A stretch of 64,000 nucleotides of DNA from NCBI GenBank assembly GCA_011947345.1, contig JAAVTG010000620.1, forward strand, positions 744,001-808,000, in the 5' to 3' direction. The position numbers and the translations under genes were made by a program. The notes below the pieces were generated by a model that saw only the letters and a program-made list of their open reading frames with translations, did no database searches and had not been told where the DNA came from. This DNA is from Phytophthora quininea (lineage: Eukaryota; Oomycota; Peronosporomycetes; Peronosporales; Peronosporaceae). Below, piece by piece: positions 1 through 10,844 of this stretch (position 1 is its first letter; the number at the start of each line of letters is the position of its first letter).

Positions 1-82
1 TATTGTCTGTTGTCTCTTCATTTCTACAGTGCATCGATGAAAACGATCCCCCATACAGTGCATACTGGCTAAGAGTTCTCAC

Positions 83-959
83 CTTGTTCGAGGTCTTGCT
101 TTTGATGGCGAAACATCTCGTGCTGCTCGTAGAATGCCGTGAGTCGAGTGAACAGTTCGACGGCTTCCATGTCTTTGCTGAAGACGAGTGAGGCGTCATG
201 GTTCGTGTAAATCGCGGCTCCCAAATCACTGCCAAACAACACACAGCTCAGTCGCGCATACGCCAAGTTTTGTTTTTCCTCGACACCGTAGCAACAAACA
301 TACTTGCAAATTTGACGCAAAATGGTTTCGTGCCTTGCAAACACGCCCGTCGCCTTGCACAAGCAGTGGAATGCAATTGCAGTCTGCAAGCGGTTGGGTG
401 CTGGCTTGCCCTGCGTCAGTACTCGGCTCTCTTTGAACAGCATATCGCAGTAGAGTGCGTAGGAGGAAAAGTTTTGAGACTCTTGCGAGAGTGACTGCAG
501 CCACCTCGTGATCTTGACCACGTCGGTCTGATTCAGTATCGCTCGTCTGGGAGACATCAATACCCCAGACGGAGGCATTAAAGCTGTGAATGGAATTACT
601 GCATCTGTTGGTATTTCCCCCACGGGCGACGCAGCTCGGCGAGGCAGCAATTCCAGCGGGGTCATTTTGCTCACCCGAGGCGAGGCAGGAAGCTTCCGTT
701 TGATGGATGGGCTGCAGCCAAGTGTTGGTGAACAGCTAGGGGCGGTCGGAGGAGCAAATGCCGCTGCCCGTGGACTTCCGCAATGTTTCGATGGACTTGG
801 TAAGGGACTCGAAACCCCAAGCAGTTCTGCCACCCGAAGTACCGACTTGTCCCTGGCGACCCGGTCAGGCTCGTCTTCGGCGAGAGCATTGTCGGCGTCC
901 ACGTAGTGAGGAAACAGGAGATGCTGCGTACTGGGGCTGCCTGGTTGGGCTGTAGGCAT
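83..959 (-). CDS. Unrecognised protein, 5' part only (continues off left edge)
   Basis: ATG at 959 opens about 290 codons ending at a good splice donor (AAG followed by GTGAGA, at 82-83), so the gene should continue beyond the window; the in-frame stop just past the donor is probably intronic. The first ~150 residues are Pro/Ser-rich and look disordered, with a short SPRR segment. From about residue 145 it becomes folded, with a helical region containing several cysteines (CLCK, ICKYVCCYGVEE) and a Gln/Glu-rich end that could begin a coiled coil. I do not recognise the family; a weak resemblance to N-terminal helical domains of translin-associated-factor-X-interacting proteins is not enough for a name. 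Its start faces the 3' end of the COG4705-like gene at 1106, same strand. Confidence 0.6.
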
Positions 960-1105
960 GCCTTGGCTACTGGTATCAAGATACTACGAGTATTTTCGTT
1001 TTTGATGGAAAATGAAACTCTCATTGATTTTCGCTGCAGCTGTGCCCACTCGACTACTACAGCAGTGTGGAACGACATCAAACGCAAGCCATTGTGTTTC
1101 GTTGC

Positions 1106-2100
1106 TTAGTGTAGCATGGCCCAGTCGTGGTTTGCGGCAGTCGTCGAATTGGTCGCAGTAGGCTCGGACTCGCCCTTCTCGAGGTCAGTGCTGGTGGGCA
1201 CTTTCAGCGTATCCCTCTTTGTGACGGTCAAGAAGACGACTAGCACGGCGATCACTGCCAAGAAGATCATGCTCGTTACAGTTGTGCCCAGATTGAGGCC
1301 GGCCTTCCAGCCCGAGGGGAGCGATTCTGTCGCGCTACCAGAAGACGAACCTGCCGACGCTGCTGACCCAGATCCGGATCCAGTGTCCACCGAGTCGGCA
1401 GGGTTTTGCGACATCAAGTCTCCAAGCGAAGCCCCCAGGGGTCGAGTGAGCACATACACGACCCAGAAGGCGAGCACCCCGTTAATCACCTTGAACCACC
1501 ACAGCAAACTCACCAGTACGATGCAACCCGCAAACAGCAAGAACGAGTTGCCGTAACCAACGTTGAGCTTCTCAGCAATGAGATCGCCCGCAGACGTGCC
1601 CAGAGCGAAGGTGACGAGAACGGCGAGCCAGTACCAGGACTCACGACGGCGCGTGAAGATGCTGTGGATCGACAAATTCTTCTCCACTTTGTACCACGAG
1701 ACGAAGACTACCGCCAACAAGACGAGGAAGATGGTCGTCGTGACCTCGAGCGGGACCCCGAGGTTGTCAGTCAAGTTGTCGCTCAACAGAGTGCCGACGG
1801 TGCTGATGGCGACGATGACGAACCAGTACACGGGGGCGAAGTAAAAGTCGAGTTTCATTTGGATCGCCAGTGCGACGAGCAGGATGGCGAGCATGATGAC
1901 GGACGTTGCGCTGAGGCCGAGCCCAATGTTTCCGTTGAGGAAATCCGCAAAGTCTCGCCCACGGTCGTGGCGAGGACCTTGATGATCCAGAAGAAAACGG
2001 TGACCTGCGGCACCTTGACGCCGACTTGTTCGTTCAAAAGGTCATCGTGGGTGAAGGCGGAGGAAGCAATGGAAGAGTACTTGGTGCCGACAGAGTGAAT
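1106..2100 (-). CDS. COG4705-like multi-pass membrane protein (one frame break)
   Basis: Reading right to left, the protein begins near 2100 with a segment containing KVPQVTVFFWIIKVLATTVGET and continues, one base out of frame, from about 1950 to the TAA at 1106. The second part has several hydrophobic helices and the family signatures LSDNLTDNLGVPLE and ALGTSAGDLIAE. This pattern matches the uncharacterised membrane-anchored COG4705 family, common in bacteria; function is unknown. The break lies at an A-run (T-run on the coding strand) at 1949-1951; one extra base restores a continuous frame, so an assembly under-call is likely. No ATG precedes the conserved start; a TAG lies upstream in frame and TTTCAG/TTTTAG acceptor-like sites nearby suggest a further 5' exon. 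The C-terminus adds a Ser/Gly linker and one more helix. Bacterial-type ancestry is possible but not tested. Confidence 0.75.
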
Positions 2101-2636
2101 TGGTAAGTGAGTGCAGCTCTGAAAGCTCTAAAAGCGGCGCCAGCAACAAACAAGACGTTGTGCTCGAAGGGAGCCGGGCAGATTGCTTCACGTATTATAC
2201 AACACGACAGACGATCGGTATTACCACTTGAGTGCGTCCAGGAAAACCAATCGCAAGAGTTTTGAGCCGGGCGTTTTGAGAGCGCAGCGTAGATTTCTGG
2301 GTATATATCTAGTCTCCTGTGTTTATCGAGCGCATTACATTATGGTTGCTAAAGTCTGTGTCACACGTATGTTCGCGAGCATGCTCTGCCGAAGGTGATG
2401 CAGCTCGTACACTTCAACTCAAGCAATCGCCCGCACAGCAAAAAGAAGCAATGTGTTTCCTTTTGAAGGTATTGTTTCTTCTTACTCTAAATCGCGTTTC
2501 GTTTTCATGACTTTTTTTTCCTCCACCGATAGTGCAGGCAATTCCATGCGGGTTTCGCCGTCTTGTATTTAACCATCGCCTGGCCGTGGCATGGTTACCG
2601 CTTCCATTTTAGCCAGATATTTCACTGCTTGCGATT
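2101..2636. other. Intergenic, no supported gene
   Basis: I see only short open frames without compositional or motif support. The right part (2500-2640) is T-rich. The missing 5' exon and promoter of the COG4705-like gene may lie here. Confidence 0.4.
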
Positions 2637-2866
2637 CTACTGGTGATGGTGTTCCCCACTCGTCCATTCGTAGTCTGCAGGTTTTTGTCCGGTGTATATC
2701 TGTTTCACTTCGGGCAGTCCATAAGCTCCTAAAGTCTTTGCAGGCTCTGTTGGTTCTGTAACGAACTCTTGAGGTCCTCCCGTTCCTGGAGTAGCCGCTG
2801 GCTCGTGTGCTGACCCTGCGTTGGATCCGATGGGCCGTCCGTCACTAACTTCAACACCGTTAACAA
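2637..2866 (-). CDS. Possible orphan 3' exon of an unrecognised gene
   Basis: After an acceptor-like CCAGTAG (2867-2873 on the minus strand), about 75 codons run to a TGA near 2637. The peptide is acidic and Pro/Thr/Gly-rich and ends in GEHHHQ, with normal-looking composition. No upstream exon can be identified in the purine-rich (minus-strand) stretch between 2870 and the copia insertion. It may be the remnant of a gene interrupted by the retrotransposon, or chance. Treat as tentative. Confidence 0.25.
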
Positions 2867-2869
2867 CTA

Positions 2870-3482
2870 CTGGCCGACAGAGAACCAACTGGGCTCCTGC
2901 GCCGGTGCGTGCCCTGGCCGACACTGCCACCTATTTATTATCCTTTCTCGACAACAACTTTCCTGCCTGCTCTCAACCTTGCAGCCCCTGGCACCTCGCG
3001 AAGCGAATTCCTGCACGCCTGTCCTTACCACTTGGAACACACTGGCCCCTTTCATCGCAGTGCGGAGACTCGAAGACACACTGGCCCCCTCCCGTTCGTT
3101 CGGTCCACGCTAGCACCGTTCTGCACAGCCACCGCTGGCATCAACAACACCAACCGTCCTTCCTGCCTGCACGTCACCTTGCAGTCCTTGACAGTATCAA
3201 TTGCCGCAACACCGGTCACGGGTCGGTCGACTGTTCCCGCTTCAGCGTCCACCGTCGAGACTACCACCGTCGTTCACTGTTGGCTTCCAACTGCTGCTTC
3301 CGTCTGACGTCCACCGTTGTCACCACCGTCGACGTCCACCGAGTCCTCACATCCGATGTCCACCGTCAACTGCCTGCTTGCTGTCGTCGGTTGCCGCACT
3401 TCTGTCGCCACCTTCTGCTGCTTGCCTTTGTCGCTGCCGATTCGAGACTACTTGCTCACGTTGCTGCGCATTCGACACTTGT
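2870..3482. other. Pyrimidine-rich stretch, probably non-coding
   Basis: The plus strand is rich in C/T with repeated CACCGTC, CTGCCTGC and GTCGCTGC words. A long open frame (2821-3522) exists but is built of His/Leu/Cys/Ser and runs straight into the LTR, so I do not call it. The word gtcgctgccgattcgagact occurs both at about 3433 and just right of the copia element at about 8420, so the insertion site lies inside a small host repeat. Confidence 0.45.
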
Positions 3483-3488
3483 TCTCGT
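3483..3488 (+). repeat. Copia target-site duplication, left copy
   Basis: TCTCGT directly precedes the left LTR and is repeated at 8415-8420 after the right LTR. Five bases (CTCGT) is the usual Ty1/copia length; the sixth base is ambiguous with the LTR end. Confidence 0.8.
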
Positions 3489-3819
3489 TGTTGATGGTGA
3501 GAGCGGCGAGGGCAAGGTGTAACCAAGGCACTGCACCTCGTCGCGGAGCCACGCGTGGATAGCGTGTATGCAGGTGCGATGGAACCGCGACAGCGTTCAA
3601 GATGCTGTGGTTGCTGTGAAGCAGCAACTGCAACGGGAACGGCAACCACGAAGCGCGTGGGTGCAAAAGGATGCGTCAGAGGACGCGCTCTATAGGTGAG
3701 CTAGAGGTAGACAAGTCGAACTAGACCTCACTCTGCATTTCAATCTCTCACTTCCGAAAATACACACTGCTCATCAAGTCGACTACAGTCTTCCTTCCGT
3801 TGCGCACTCCAGTTCCAAG
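3489..3819 (+). repeat. Left (5') LTR of the copia element
   Basis: It begins TGTTGATGG and ends ...GTTCCAAG; the same 331 bases recur at 8084-8414 with one substitution. Promoter and polyadenylation signals should lie within; the sequence ctctataggtg around 3687 is a possible core element, but this is inference. Confidence 0.93.
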
Positions 3820-3837
3820 TGGTTATGAGCCCAATGC
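3820..3837 (+). other. Primer-binding site of the copia element
   Basis: TGGTTATGAGCCCAATGC follows the LTR directly and begins with the TGG expected for complementarity to a tRNA CCA end. It resembles the initiator-Met-type site of many copia elements but is not an exact match to the usual TGGTATCAGAGC. Confidence 0.6.
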
Positions 3838-6800
3838 TGGGGCCAGACGACATCCTGAAAGATGGAAATTATTTCCATTGGGAATTTAATGCAAGAATGG
3901 CGTTGGCGAGGAAGGACCTGCTGCTTCACGTCACATTGAAGTCGGACGAAGTGATGCCCGGTATCGACCGTACCTCCGTGGCGTGGACCACGGCTGACAT
4001 GAAAGCGTTTGCTATCCTGACTCGGCTGCTGAGCCCAGTTTACCAGGCGATGGTGCGCGAAGCGACATCCGCGCGACATGCATGGGAAATACTGGAGTCG
4101 TTCTTTGTGCGACGAAGTCTGCACAACCGCATCCAGCTACGTCGCCAACTACACGAGTTCAAGATTGTGCCGGGTAGCAGCTTACTCGACCATTTATTGA
4201 ATTTCGACACGTTGTGCATGAATATTGCTGCTGTTGGTGATCCCCTCCCCGAGGACGAGAAGTTAGTCATACTACTGGGAAGTCTCTCGTCCGAGTACGA
4301 CTCGATGGTAAAAATCATAGAGAACAGCGCAGGTGTTGATCTCCTTGGTGCGAAGGAGATGCTTCGCCGAGAATACGAAAGAGCTCACACAAGAAGTGAG
4401 GCTGAGGTTGCGCTGAAGGCTGAATACAACCATGGACGTGGGCATCTCCGAGGAGATCGCTCTAAACGGCGTACAGGACGTGGTGGGTTCACGCGTCATG
4501 CTGGACGCGGAAGTTTTGTTGGGAAGTGCTTCAACTGCGGTCGTGTCGGGCACAAGAAGGTGAACTGTCCCGACATCAGCTCACGAGATAGCGCTAGTGC
4601 TGGAGAGTTTGTATTCTCGGCCAGTGCGGAGAATTCGGGAGGATGGCTGCTGGATAGTGGCGCAAGCAGCCACATGACATTTTGTGCTGCGGACTTTGAA
4701 TCGTATCGGGCGCTGAAAGCGCCGATCGATATTGGCATAGCAAATGGCCAGAAGATGACAGCGGTCGGCGTAGGCAATGTGCGATTGCAGCTGGCCAATG
4801 GCGCTCAAGTTGTTATGCAAGACGTACTGCTGGTTCCTTCTCTCGATCGGAGGCTGATTTCAGTATCGGCAATGGGCTCGAAGAATGTCGAGGCGCGCTT
4901 TCGAGAGATAGCTGCAAGCTTTTGGTGCAGATGGCACGCTGGTGACGGAGATACAGCGTCAGGGAAAGCTTTTCGTTTTGACGGGCAGTGCAGGAATCGC
5001 AGCAGATCTGCCGCAGGAACAGGCAAATTTGAGCACGGCAGAAGGTGATGCTTCATTATGGCACGCACGCCTAGGACATCCTCCAAGCCGCAGAATGAAA
5101 GAGATTGTTGCGTCGAGTTTGGATTTGCCACGACAGCTGACAATCAAGAGCGACATCGACGACGATGAAGTCTGTTCGGGATGCATGAAGGGAAAACTGT
5201 CGGTGACGAAGTTTCCCAAGTCTGCAAAGTCCAGTGTGAAGACACAACGCGTGCTCGCTTTGGTTCATAGTGATGTCATGGGACCAATGAACGTGAAGAC
5301 TGCAGGGGAGCACGGTATGTGCTCACCTTTATCGATGACTATTCTCGATATACCATGGTGTACTTCTTGAAGGCCAAGTCCGAAGTTATGGACAAGTTCA
5401 AGCTGTACAAGACATTCGCAGAGAATCAGTTTGGACGGAGCGTCCAATGCATTCGAACTGACAACGGCGGGGAGTATGTGAACCACAACTTTGCGAAGTT
5501 TTGCCAGGCTCATGGAATCATGCACCAGACGACTACCCCGTACTCTCCGCAGCAGAACGGGGTTGCAGAGAGAATGAACCGTACCATCATGGAGATGGCA
5601 AGGTCGATGATATACCACAAAAATGTCGACAAACGCTGGTGGGGAGAGGCCGTCAGTACAGCGGTGTACATCATCAACCGAATTCCGAACCACCTGGGTC
5701 AAGGTACTTCGCCGCATGAGATCGTCTGGGGAGCAAGCCTGAGCTTGGGCACCTCAGAGTATTTGGTGCTCGAGGTTTTGCCCACATCGACAAGTCTAAA
5801 CGCAGAAAACTGGATGCGAAAGCATTTGAGTGCATCTTCTTGGGGTACTCGGAAACGTCCAAGGCTTACCGGGTGTGGAATATCACGACGGACAAGCTCG
5901 TGATAAGTAGAAGTGTTCGTCTAGACGAATCCGACGCTACTCGCTATTTGCAAGTCGTTGCACACGATGGTGACTCTGGTATCACTGCCAGTGATGAAGG
6001 TGATAATGATCTCACCGATGCCATCGACCCCTTGGCGCCCGTGGCACCATCAGCAGAATCCATGGATACGGACGAAGACATGCTGGAGACTCCGCCTGTG
6101 GACGAGCAAATGGGGAGGATGACAATACAGCACATCGGCTGGCGCTTGAGCACGTTTCAGAACCACCGCTACTGGAAGATGCTGCTGATAACGAGGTTTT
6201 GCCCGTCGACAGCGGAAATCAATTGGTGGTAAGACCTGTTCGCAGGGAATTACGGTCGGCCATGCAAATTCAACGTGAACCATTTGGTATTGTCGACAGT
6301 GACCGAACTGTTTTCTCGTCTGCTCCACGCCGTGCTCTCCCGCTTGGTCGCCATGGAAATCAATTGCTCACACTACCAGGTATTCCAGACGCATGTGACA
6401 GCTCAGAGTCTGTCGTTGAAAGTGGGCAAGGCGAAGTGCGAACTCAAGGCTCGAGTAATACTGGCCGTCGTGACAGCAAACGTCAGCGTACTTTCAGCGA
6501 TGAACAAGCCAATCTGTCTGCAGAAGTACCCAGAAGCATTCATGAAGCCATGAATTCTGATGACGCAGAACGTTGGAAGCAAGCGATGAAACAGGAACTT
6601 GACACCTTGGAGAAGAATAACACCTGGACCTACGTCACGCCAGGAGATGCCAAAGTCATTGGATCGAAGTGGGTGTTCGCTTTAAAAAGGAACGAAAAGG
6701 GCGAAATCACTCGCTACAAGGCCCGACTTGTTGCACTTGGCTGCCACCAGAAGTTCGGTATCGACTACGACGAGACATATGCTCCGGTCATTAACATGAA

Positions 6801-8157
6801 CTCTGTTCGTGTCTTCCTCAATCGGAATCTGACACTGAAGCACAAGGTGGAGCTTGTCGACGCAGATGCGGCATTCACACAGGGCTATATGACGGAGAGA
6901 GTACTGATGAAGCCTCCACCCGGAATTGCTGCGCCACAAGACATGGTATGTTTGCTTCTTCGAAGTCTTTATGGGCTTAAGCAGGCAGCGGCAATATGGT
7001 ACCAGACGTTGACGAAGGTGCTCACGCAAATGGGCTTTAGAGCCTGTGGATCCGATGCATGCGTGTTCGTGAAAGTCGTCGGGGATTCGTCAGTCTACAT
7101 TGGAGTGTACGTGGACGATATGCTCATCGGTGCCAAACATCAAACTGAAATTGATGCTGTCAAGAAGGATCTTGCGAGCCACTTCAAAATCAAAGAACTT
7201 GGGCCGCTCACGTACGTTCTTGGAGTAAGAGTGGGTTATTTTCCTTCCCAAGGGCACATGGTTCTCTCCCAGCAATCAACAATCGATCGGATGGTCGAGA
7301 AATACAACCAGCGTGACGCACGAGGCACATACAATCCGTGTTCTCCCGGTGAACTTCTTGTGAAACAAGCTACGACTCCAAATCAGCAAGCTGAGATGCA
7401 GAAACGACCGTATCGTTCACTGATTGGGTCGCTTTTGTATGTCGCAATGGCAACTCGACCCGATATCGCATTTGCGGTGGGTCGATTGAGCCGATTTGTC
7501 GAGTCTCCTGGCGAAATTCACTGGAAGGCTGCCGTACGAGTGCTAAGATACTTGAAGCAGACCTCAAGTGTTGGCCTGAACTACAAGGTTGCACTAAACG
7601 GTGATCATCCAGTCGCTTTTAGCGATGCAGATTGGGCCGGCGACATGGGCGAGCGAAAATCTGTTTCGGGCGTGATGATTGTGATGAACGGAGCACCGGT
7701 GATATACAAGTCACGGCTGCAACGAACTGTCGCGCTGAGCTCAGCAGAGGCCGAGTATATGGCTCTTTCACTCTGCGTACAAGAAGTTTTGTGGGTACGC
7801 AGTCTCCTACGTGAAATGGGTCACCACATGCACGAGTCAACTGTTGTTCACGAGGATAACCAGAGCACGATCGCGATTGCAAGTAATGGAGGGTATCAGT
7901 CGCGCGCCAAGCATATTGACGTGAGGCACCATTTCATCAGAGATCACGTAGCACGTGGTACGATTCGACTTCAGTATCTACCGACACGACTACAACTCGC
8001 GGATTACCTCACGAAAGGATTGCCCACCAAAGTGTTTACCACGCTGGTCACGAAGAGTGGCGTCCACGACGAGTTGAGGGGAGTGTTGATGGTGAGAGCG
8101 GCGAGGGCAAGGTGTAACCAAGGCACTGCACCTCGTCGCGGAGCCACGCGTGGATAG
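3825..8157 (+). pseudogene. Copia gag-pol polyprotein with apparent single-base frame breaks
   Basis: ATG at 3825 starts a Gag with a UBN2-like region, then a CCHC zinc knuckle (CFNCGRVGHKKVNC, about 4529), then the aspartic protease motif WLLDSGASSHMT (about 4642). A GAG-pre-integrase motif LWHARLGHP (about 5055) leads to the integrase with D (HSDVMGP), D (RTDNGGEY) and E (NGVAERMNRT). Reverse transcriptase follows with LVDADAAFTQG and the catalytic YVDDM (about 7110), then RNase H with SDADWAG and SSAEAEYMAL and an ADYLTKGLP end. The reading frame changes near 4900-4921 (two losses), 5315, 5729 and 6113; each fits one lost base in a T or G run. The frame ends at 8157, 25 codons inside the right LTR. 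Role: retrotransposition. Confidence 0.92.
8075..8083 (+). other. Polypurine tract of the copia element
   Basis: TGAGGGGAG lies immediately before the right LTR, the expected place and composition for the plus-strand primer. Confidence 0.7.
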
Positions 8158-8414
8158 CGTGTATGCAGGTGCGATGGAACCGCGACAGCGTTCAAGATGC
8201 TGTGGTTGCTGTGAAGCAGCAACTGCAACGGGAACGGCAACCACGAAGCGCGTGGGTGCAAAAGGATGCGTCAGAGGACGCGCTCTATAGGTGAGCTAGA
8301 GGTAGACAAGTCGAACTAGACCTCACTCTGCATTTCAATCTCTCACTTCCGAAAATACACACTGCTCATCAAGTCGACTACAGTCTTCCTTCCGTTGCGC
8401 ACTTCAGTTCCAAG
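8084..8414 (+). repeat. Right (3') LTR of the copia element
   Basis: This is the same 331-bp sequence as the left LTR with one C/T difference, followed by TCTCGT, the target duplication. Confidence 0.93.
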
Positions 8415-8420
8415 TCTCGT
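8415..8420 (+). repeat. Copia target-site duplication, right copy
   Basis: TCTCGT matches the hexamer at 3483-3488. Confidence 0.8.
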
Positions 8421-8589
8421 CGCTGCCGATTCGAGACTGCCTGCTCTCGTCGCTCAAACCCAACGTGACCTTTACCATCGGTCGCCCCCAAGTCGCAACC
8501 GCCCAACAATTATTGATTGTCGTTCAGACGCACCTCGGCGTCGCTGCCGCCAGGTCTATTACAGATCCATCGCCATCATTATTCTGTGG

Positions 8590-8925
8590 CACACGTGCGC
8601 ACATTGACCTTTGACTCTGGTTGCTGGGCTACCAGTCCAAGCATTGAAGACTGCTCGTACGTGATGAATACCTCCAGCGTAAATAATCGCAACTGGATCT
8701 TCTTCTGAATGGGTTTTCACTCCTGAAAACCACCAAGTTTCTTGATCTCCCTAGCAGTCTACCGTATTCGTCACAGTATTCGTATAGCTTCAGCATGCTA
8801 TGGTAGCTAGCGTCCAATGCACTGGCAAGAAAAGCCGGCGTGCTGTTTAGGGCTTTCCGTGCTGCTTGCTCTAGCTTTCACTAGTTGGCCTTTGTAGTCC
8901 AGCCATTTGCTCATCCAGTTTTCGC
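8590..8925 (-). pseudogene. Degenerate coding fragment, unrecognised family
   Basis: Read right to left across three frames, a coherent peptide emerges: KLDEQMAGLQRPTSES (about 8920-8870), then a helical stretch with ALDASYHSMLKLYEYC (about 8820-8770), then DPVAIIYAGGIHHVRAV (about 8690-8640). Amino-acid composition is ordinary and the pieces connect if single bases are missing. The IYAGGIHH-type strand followed by a helix faintly recalls proteins found in nucleocytoplasmic large DNA viruses of protists and their genomic insertions, but I cannot establish this. No start or stop can be assigned. It sits between the copia element and the ankyrin gene. Confidence 0.35.
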
Positions 8926-8929
8926 ATGC

Positions 8930-9374
8930 TATGTTTTTAACTTCTAACCATCATGGGCCTTTTGGTTCTTTCAGGCCAGCCATCGTGTCATAGATTCACC
9001 ACTTTGTCGTCTAGTTCGTAAATAATCCTTTGCGGCCCCATTACTGAAACATGTAGTCTCCTTTGCTGTGGTAGTGAACGGCGACAACGATAGGATCAAC
9101 CGTTTTGCACCAGCGCCGTCTCTCACCACAAGCTTTTCTATCCGAGCGACTGCACTGCAGCAGCACGCATCAAAAGCAACGCGAATTTCGTACCAGTCCG
9201 AGCGTCAGAAGCAATATCAAAATGCTATCGGCAATGGGCCACGAGAGCATGGAGCAGCTGGTTCACCACAGTCAAAACTTCATCAACGCTGGCTGAAGTG
9301 GTACCTCGTACCACATGGGTGAAAAGTTTCTGATACATCTAGCATTTCTTGCATCTCTTGCATCTCTTGAGGCG
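8930..9374. other. 5' region of the ankyrin-PDZ gene
   Basis: There is no independent gene. An ATG at 9222 opens 24 codons (MLSAMGHESMEQLVHH...) that could be a first exon, but no clean GT donor joins it in frame to the ankyrin part. The tract catttcttgcatctcttgcatctcttgag at 9344-9372 looks like a polypyrimidine tract and acceptor. Confidence 0.35.
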
Positions 9375-10729
9375 ATGAACCTGCTGCAAGGCAAGAGCAA
9401 CCAGTACCTGCGCGAGGCCATCCTCGAGGGTAGCGTGGAGAAGGCGCGGCGCTACCTGACACTGAAGATCGGCAAGGCGGACGTGGGGGCGCTGACCGAG
9501 AGCGGGGCTTCTCCATGCTGCACTGCGCCTGCCTCGTGGGCAATACGCAGATCGCTATGATGCTGCTGCAGTACGGGGCCGACGTGCTGGCGCTCACGGA
9601 CGTAGGGATTCGTCATCTTAACGCTAACCCACCGCCCAACTCAGTTGTGTCTGTCTCTCTGTCTCTCTGTCCTGCAGGACGGCTACACGGCGCTGGACCT
9701 GGCCATTTGGAGGGGTCATCTGCAGATCATTGAGCTCTTGCGCTCGCAGGGCTGCGTCGCCCCCATGAAAGGTAAACAGGACGAGGAACATTGTTTTCTT
9801 TTCTTCTTACCAATTGGTGGCTATGCAGAGCCCGAAAGCCTGAATGGCAAGAAGATTTCCCACTTGGGCCGCACCGCGACGGTGGTCTTCTTCGAGCCGA
9901 GCACTAGCATCCGCACCAGCAGCCTACGCGGTCTTTACTACGAAGACAAGGACGAAGCGAAACTGGTGAACCTATGGGCCGGAACTGACTACAAGATCAC
10001 GGGGTCCAACCCGTACTACGAGGAGCTCCGCAAGTACGACTACCAGTACGCGGAGATCCCCGTGACGCTCCCTGAAGACTATGACGCCATGTTGCAAGGG
10101 GCGCTGCAGGGGGCAGCCTTCTTCGACAACGACAGCGACAGCGAGAGTGACAACGAGATTGAGGAGATTGTGGAAGTTCGCGTCCCTCCTGGCCCGTTGG
10201 GTGTACTTCTTGACAGCGGCATCCAGGAGTGCGCTGTCGTTCATGGGTTTACCAACCTGCCGAGCGGTGAGAAGGGTCCCATTGAACTGCACGGCGACGT
10301 GTATCCGGGCATGTACATAATGAGCATCAACGAGACCAACGCGTCACTAATGTCACTACAGCAAGTCACGCAGCTGCTCGGCAAGCTCGCGCGCAAGGAG
10401 AAGCTCATTCGCTTCGCTGTCTTCCGGCCTGGTTCGCCTCGCAACCGCAGCATGACGGACACCGCTTCGGATCTCTCCAACCAGAGGACATCCGTCACAT
10501 CGACTGCGTCTCTGCCCCCGCCAGTGCCAGTCACCGCGAAACCATCACCAGTGCCAACGCGTTCCAGTTTTTCGTCACGCTTTGCCAATTTGGCGGCAGC
10601 CGTGATGGACAAGAAGCCGCTCACGCCGCGCTCCAGCTTGACCCCTCTGATATTTCTAAGGTTGCCGAGTGCGACCACTGCAGCATGCCTGCAACTGCGC
10701 ATAGCTCCGAGGATTGTCCGTACAAGTAA
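9375..10729 (+). CDS. Ankyrin-repeat and PDZ-domain protein with C-terminal zinc-knuckle-like tail
   Basis: The ATG at 9375 opens a protein with two ankyrin-type repeats (GFSMLHCACLVGNTQIAMM and DGYTALDLAIWRGHLQIIELL). Introns are at 9602-9677 (GTAGGG...CTGCAG) and 9772-9828 (GTAAAC...ATGCAG, 57 bp, length divisible by three). A middle region of unknown type is followed by an acidic stretch and a PDZ-like fold (VRVPPGPLGVLLD ... GDVYPGMYIMSINETNA ... VTQLLGK). A Ser/Pro-rich linker leads to a C-terminus that, one base out of frame from about 10640, reads CDHCSMPATAHSSEDCPYK and stops at 10729; this Cys/His pattern is far more convincing than the in-frame tail. A second break lies in the G-run at 9504-9507. 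Likely a cytoplasmic scaffold; partners unknown. A true first exon may lie upstream. Confidence 0.78.
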
Positions 10730-10844
10730 AGTCGGCGTATAACTCGCAATCGTGGTTTTGTATTTCGTGAGACGCAAAACTATCTGCTGCCTCTACTTGT
10801 GTTTCACAGGGGTTCTAAATAATACGATGAGTGCCTGCACGGGT

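Larger units (their letters stand above)
3489..8414 (+). mobile_element. Ty1/copia LTR retrotransposon, recent insertion
   Basis: The element has 331-bp LTRs that differ at one position only (C at 3808 versus T at the matching base near 8403), a matching target duplication, a primer-binding site directly after the left LTR, a purine tract directly before the right LTR, and a gag-protease-integrase-RT-RNase H polyprotein in the Ty1/copia order. The near-identity of the LTRs means a recent insertion. The pol frame is interrupted only by what look like single-base losses, so the element may be intact in the real genome. Confidence 0.95.

Noticed and set aside
2821..3522. 233-codon open frame left of the copia LTR
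   Set aside because: Its composition (Cys/His/Leu/Ser from a pyrimidine-rich tract) and its run into the LTR make it a by-product.
4890..6120. Programmed ribosomal frameshifting in copia pol
   Set aside because: Ty1/copia elements may shift once between gag and pol; five breaks in the middle of domains, all in the lost-base direction, fit sequence error much better.
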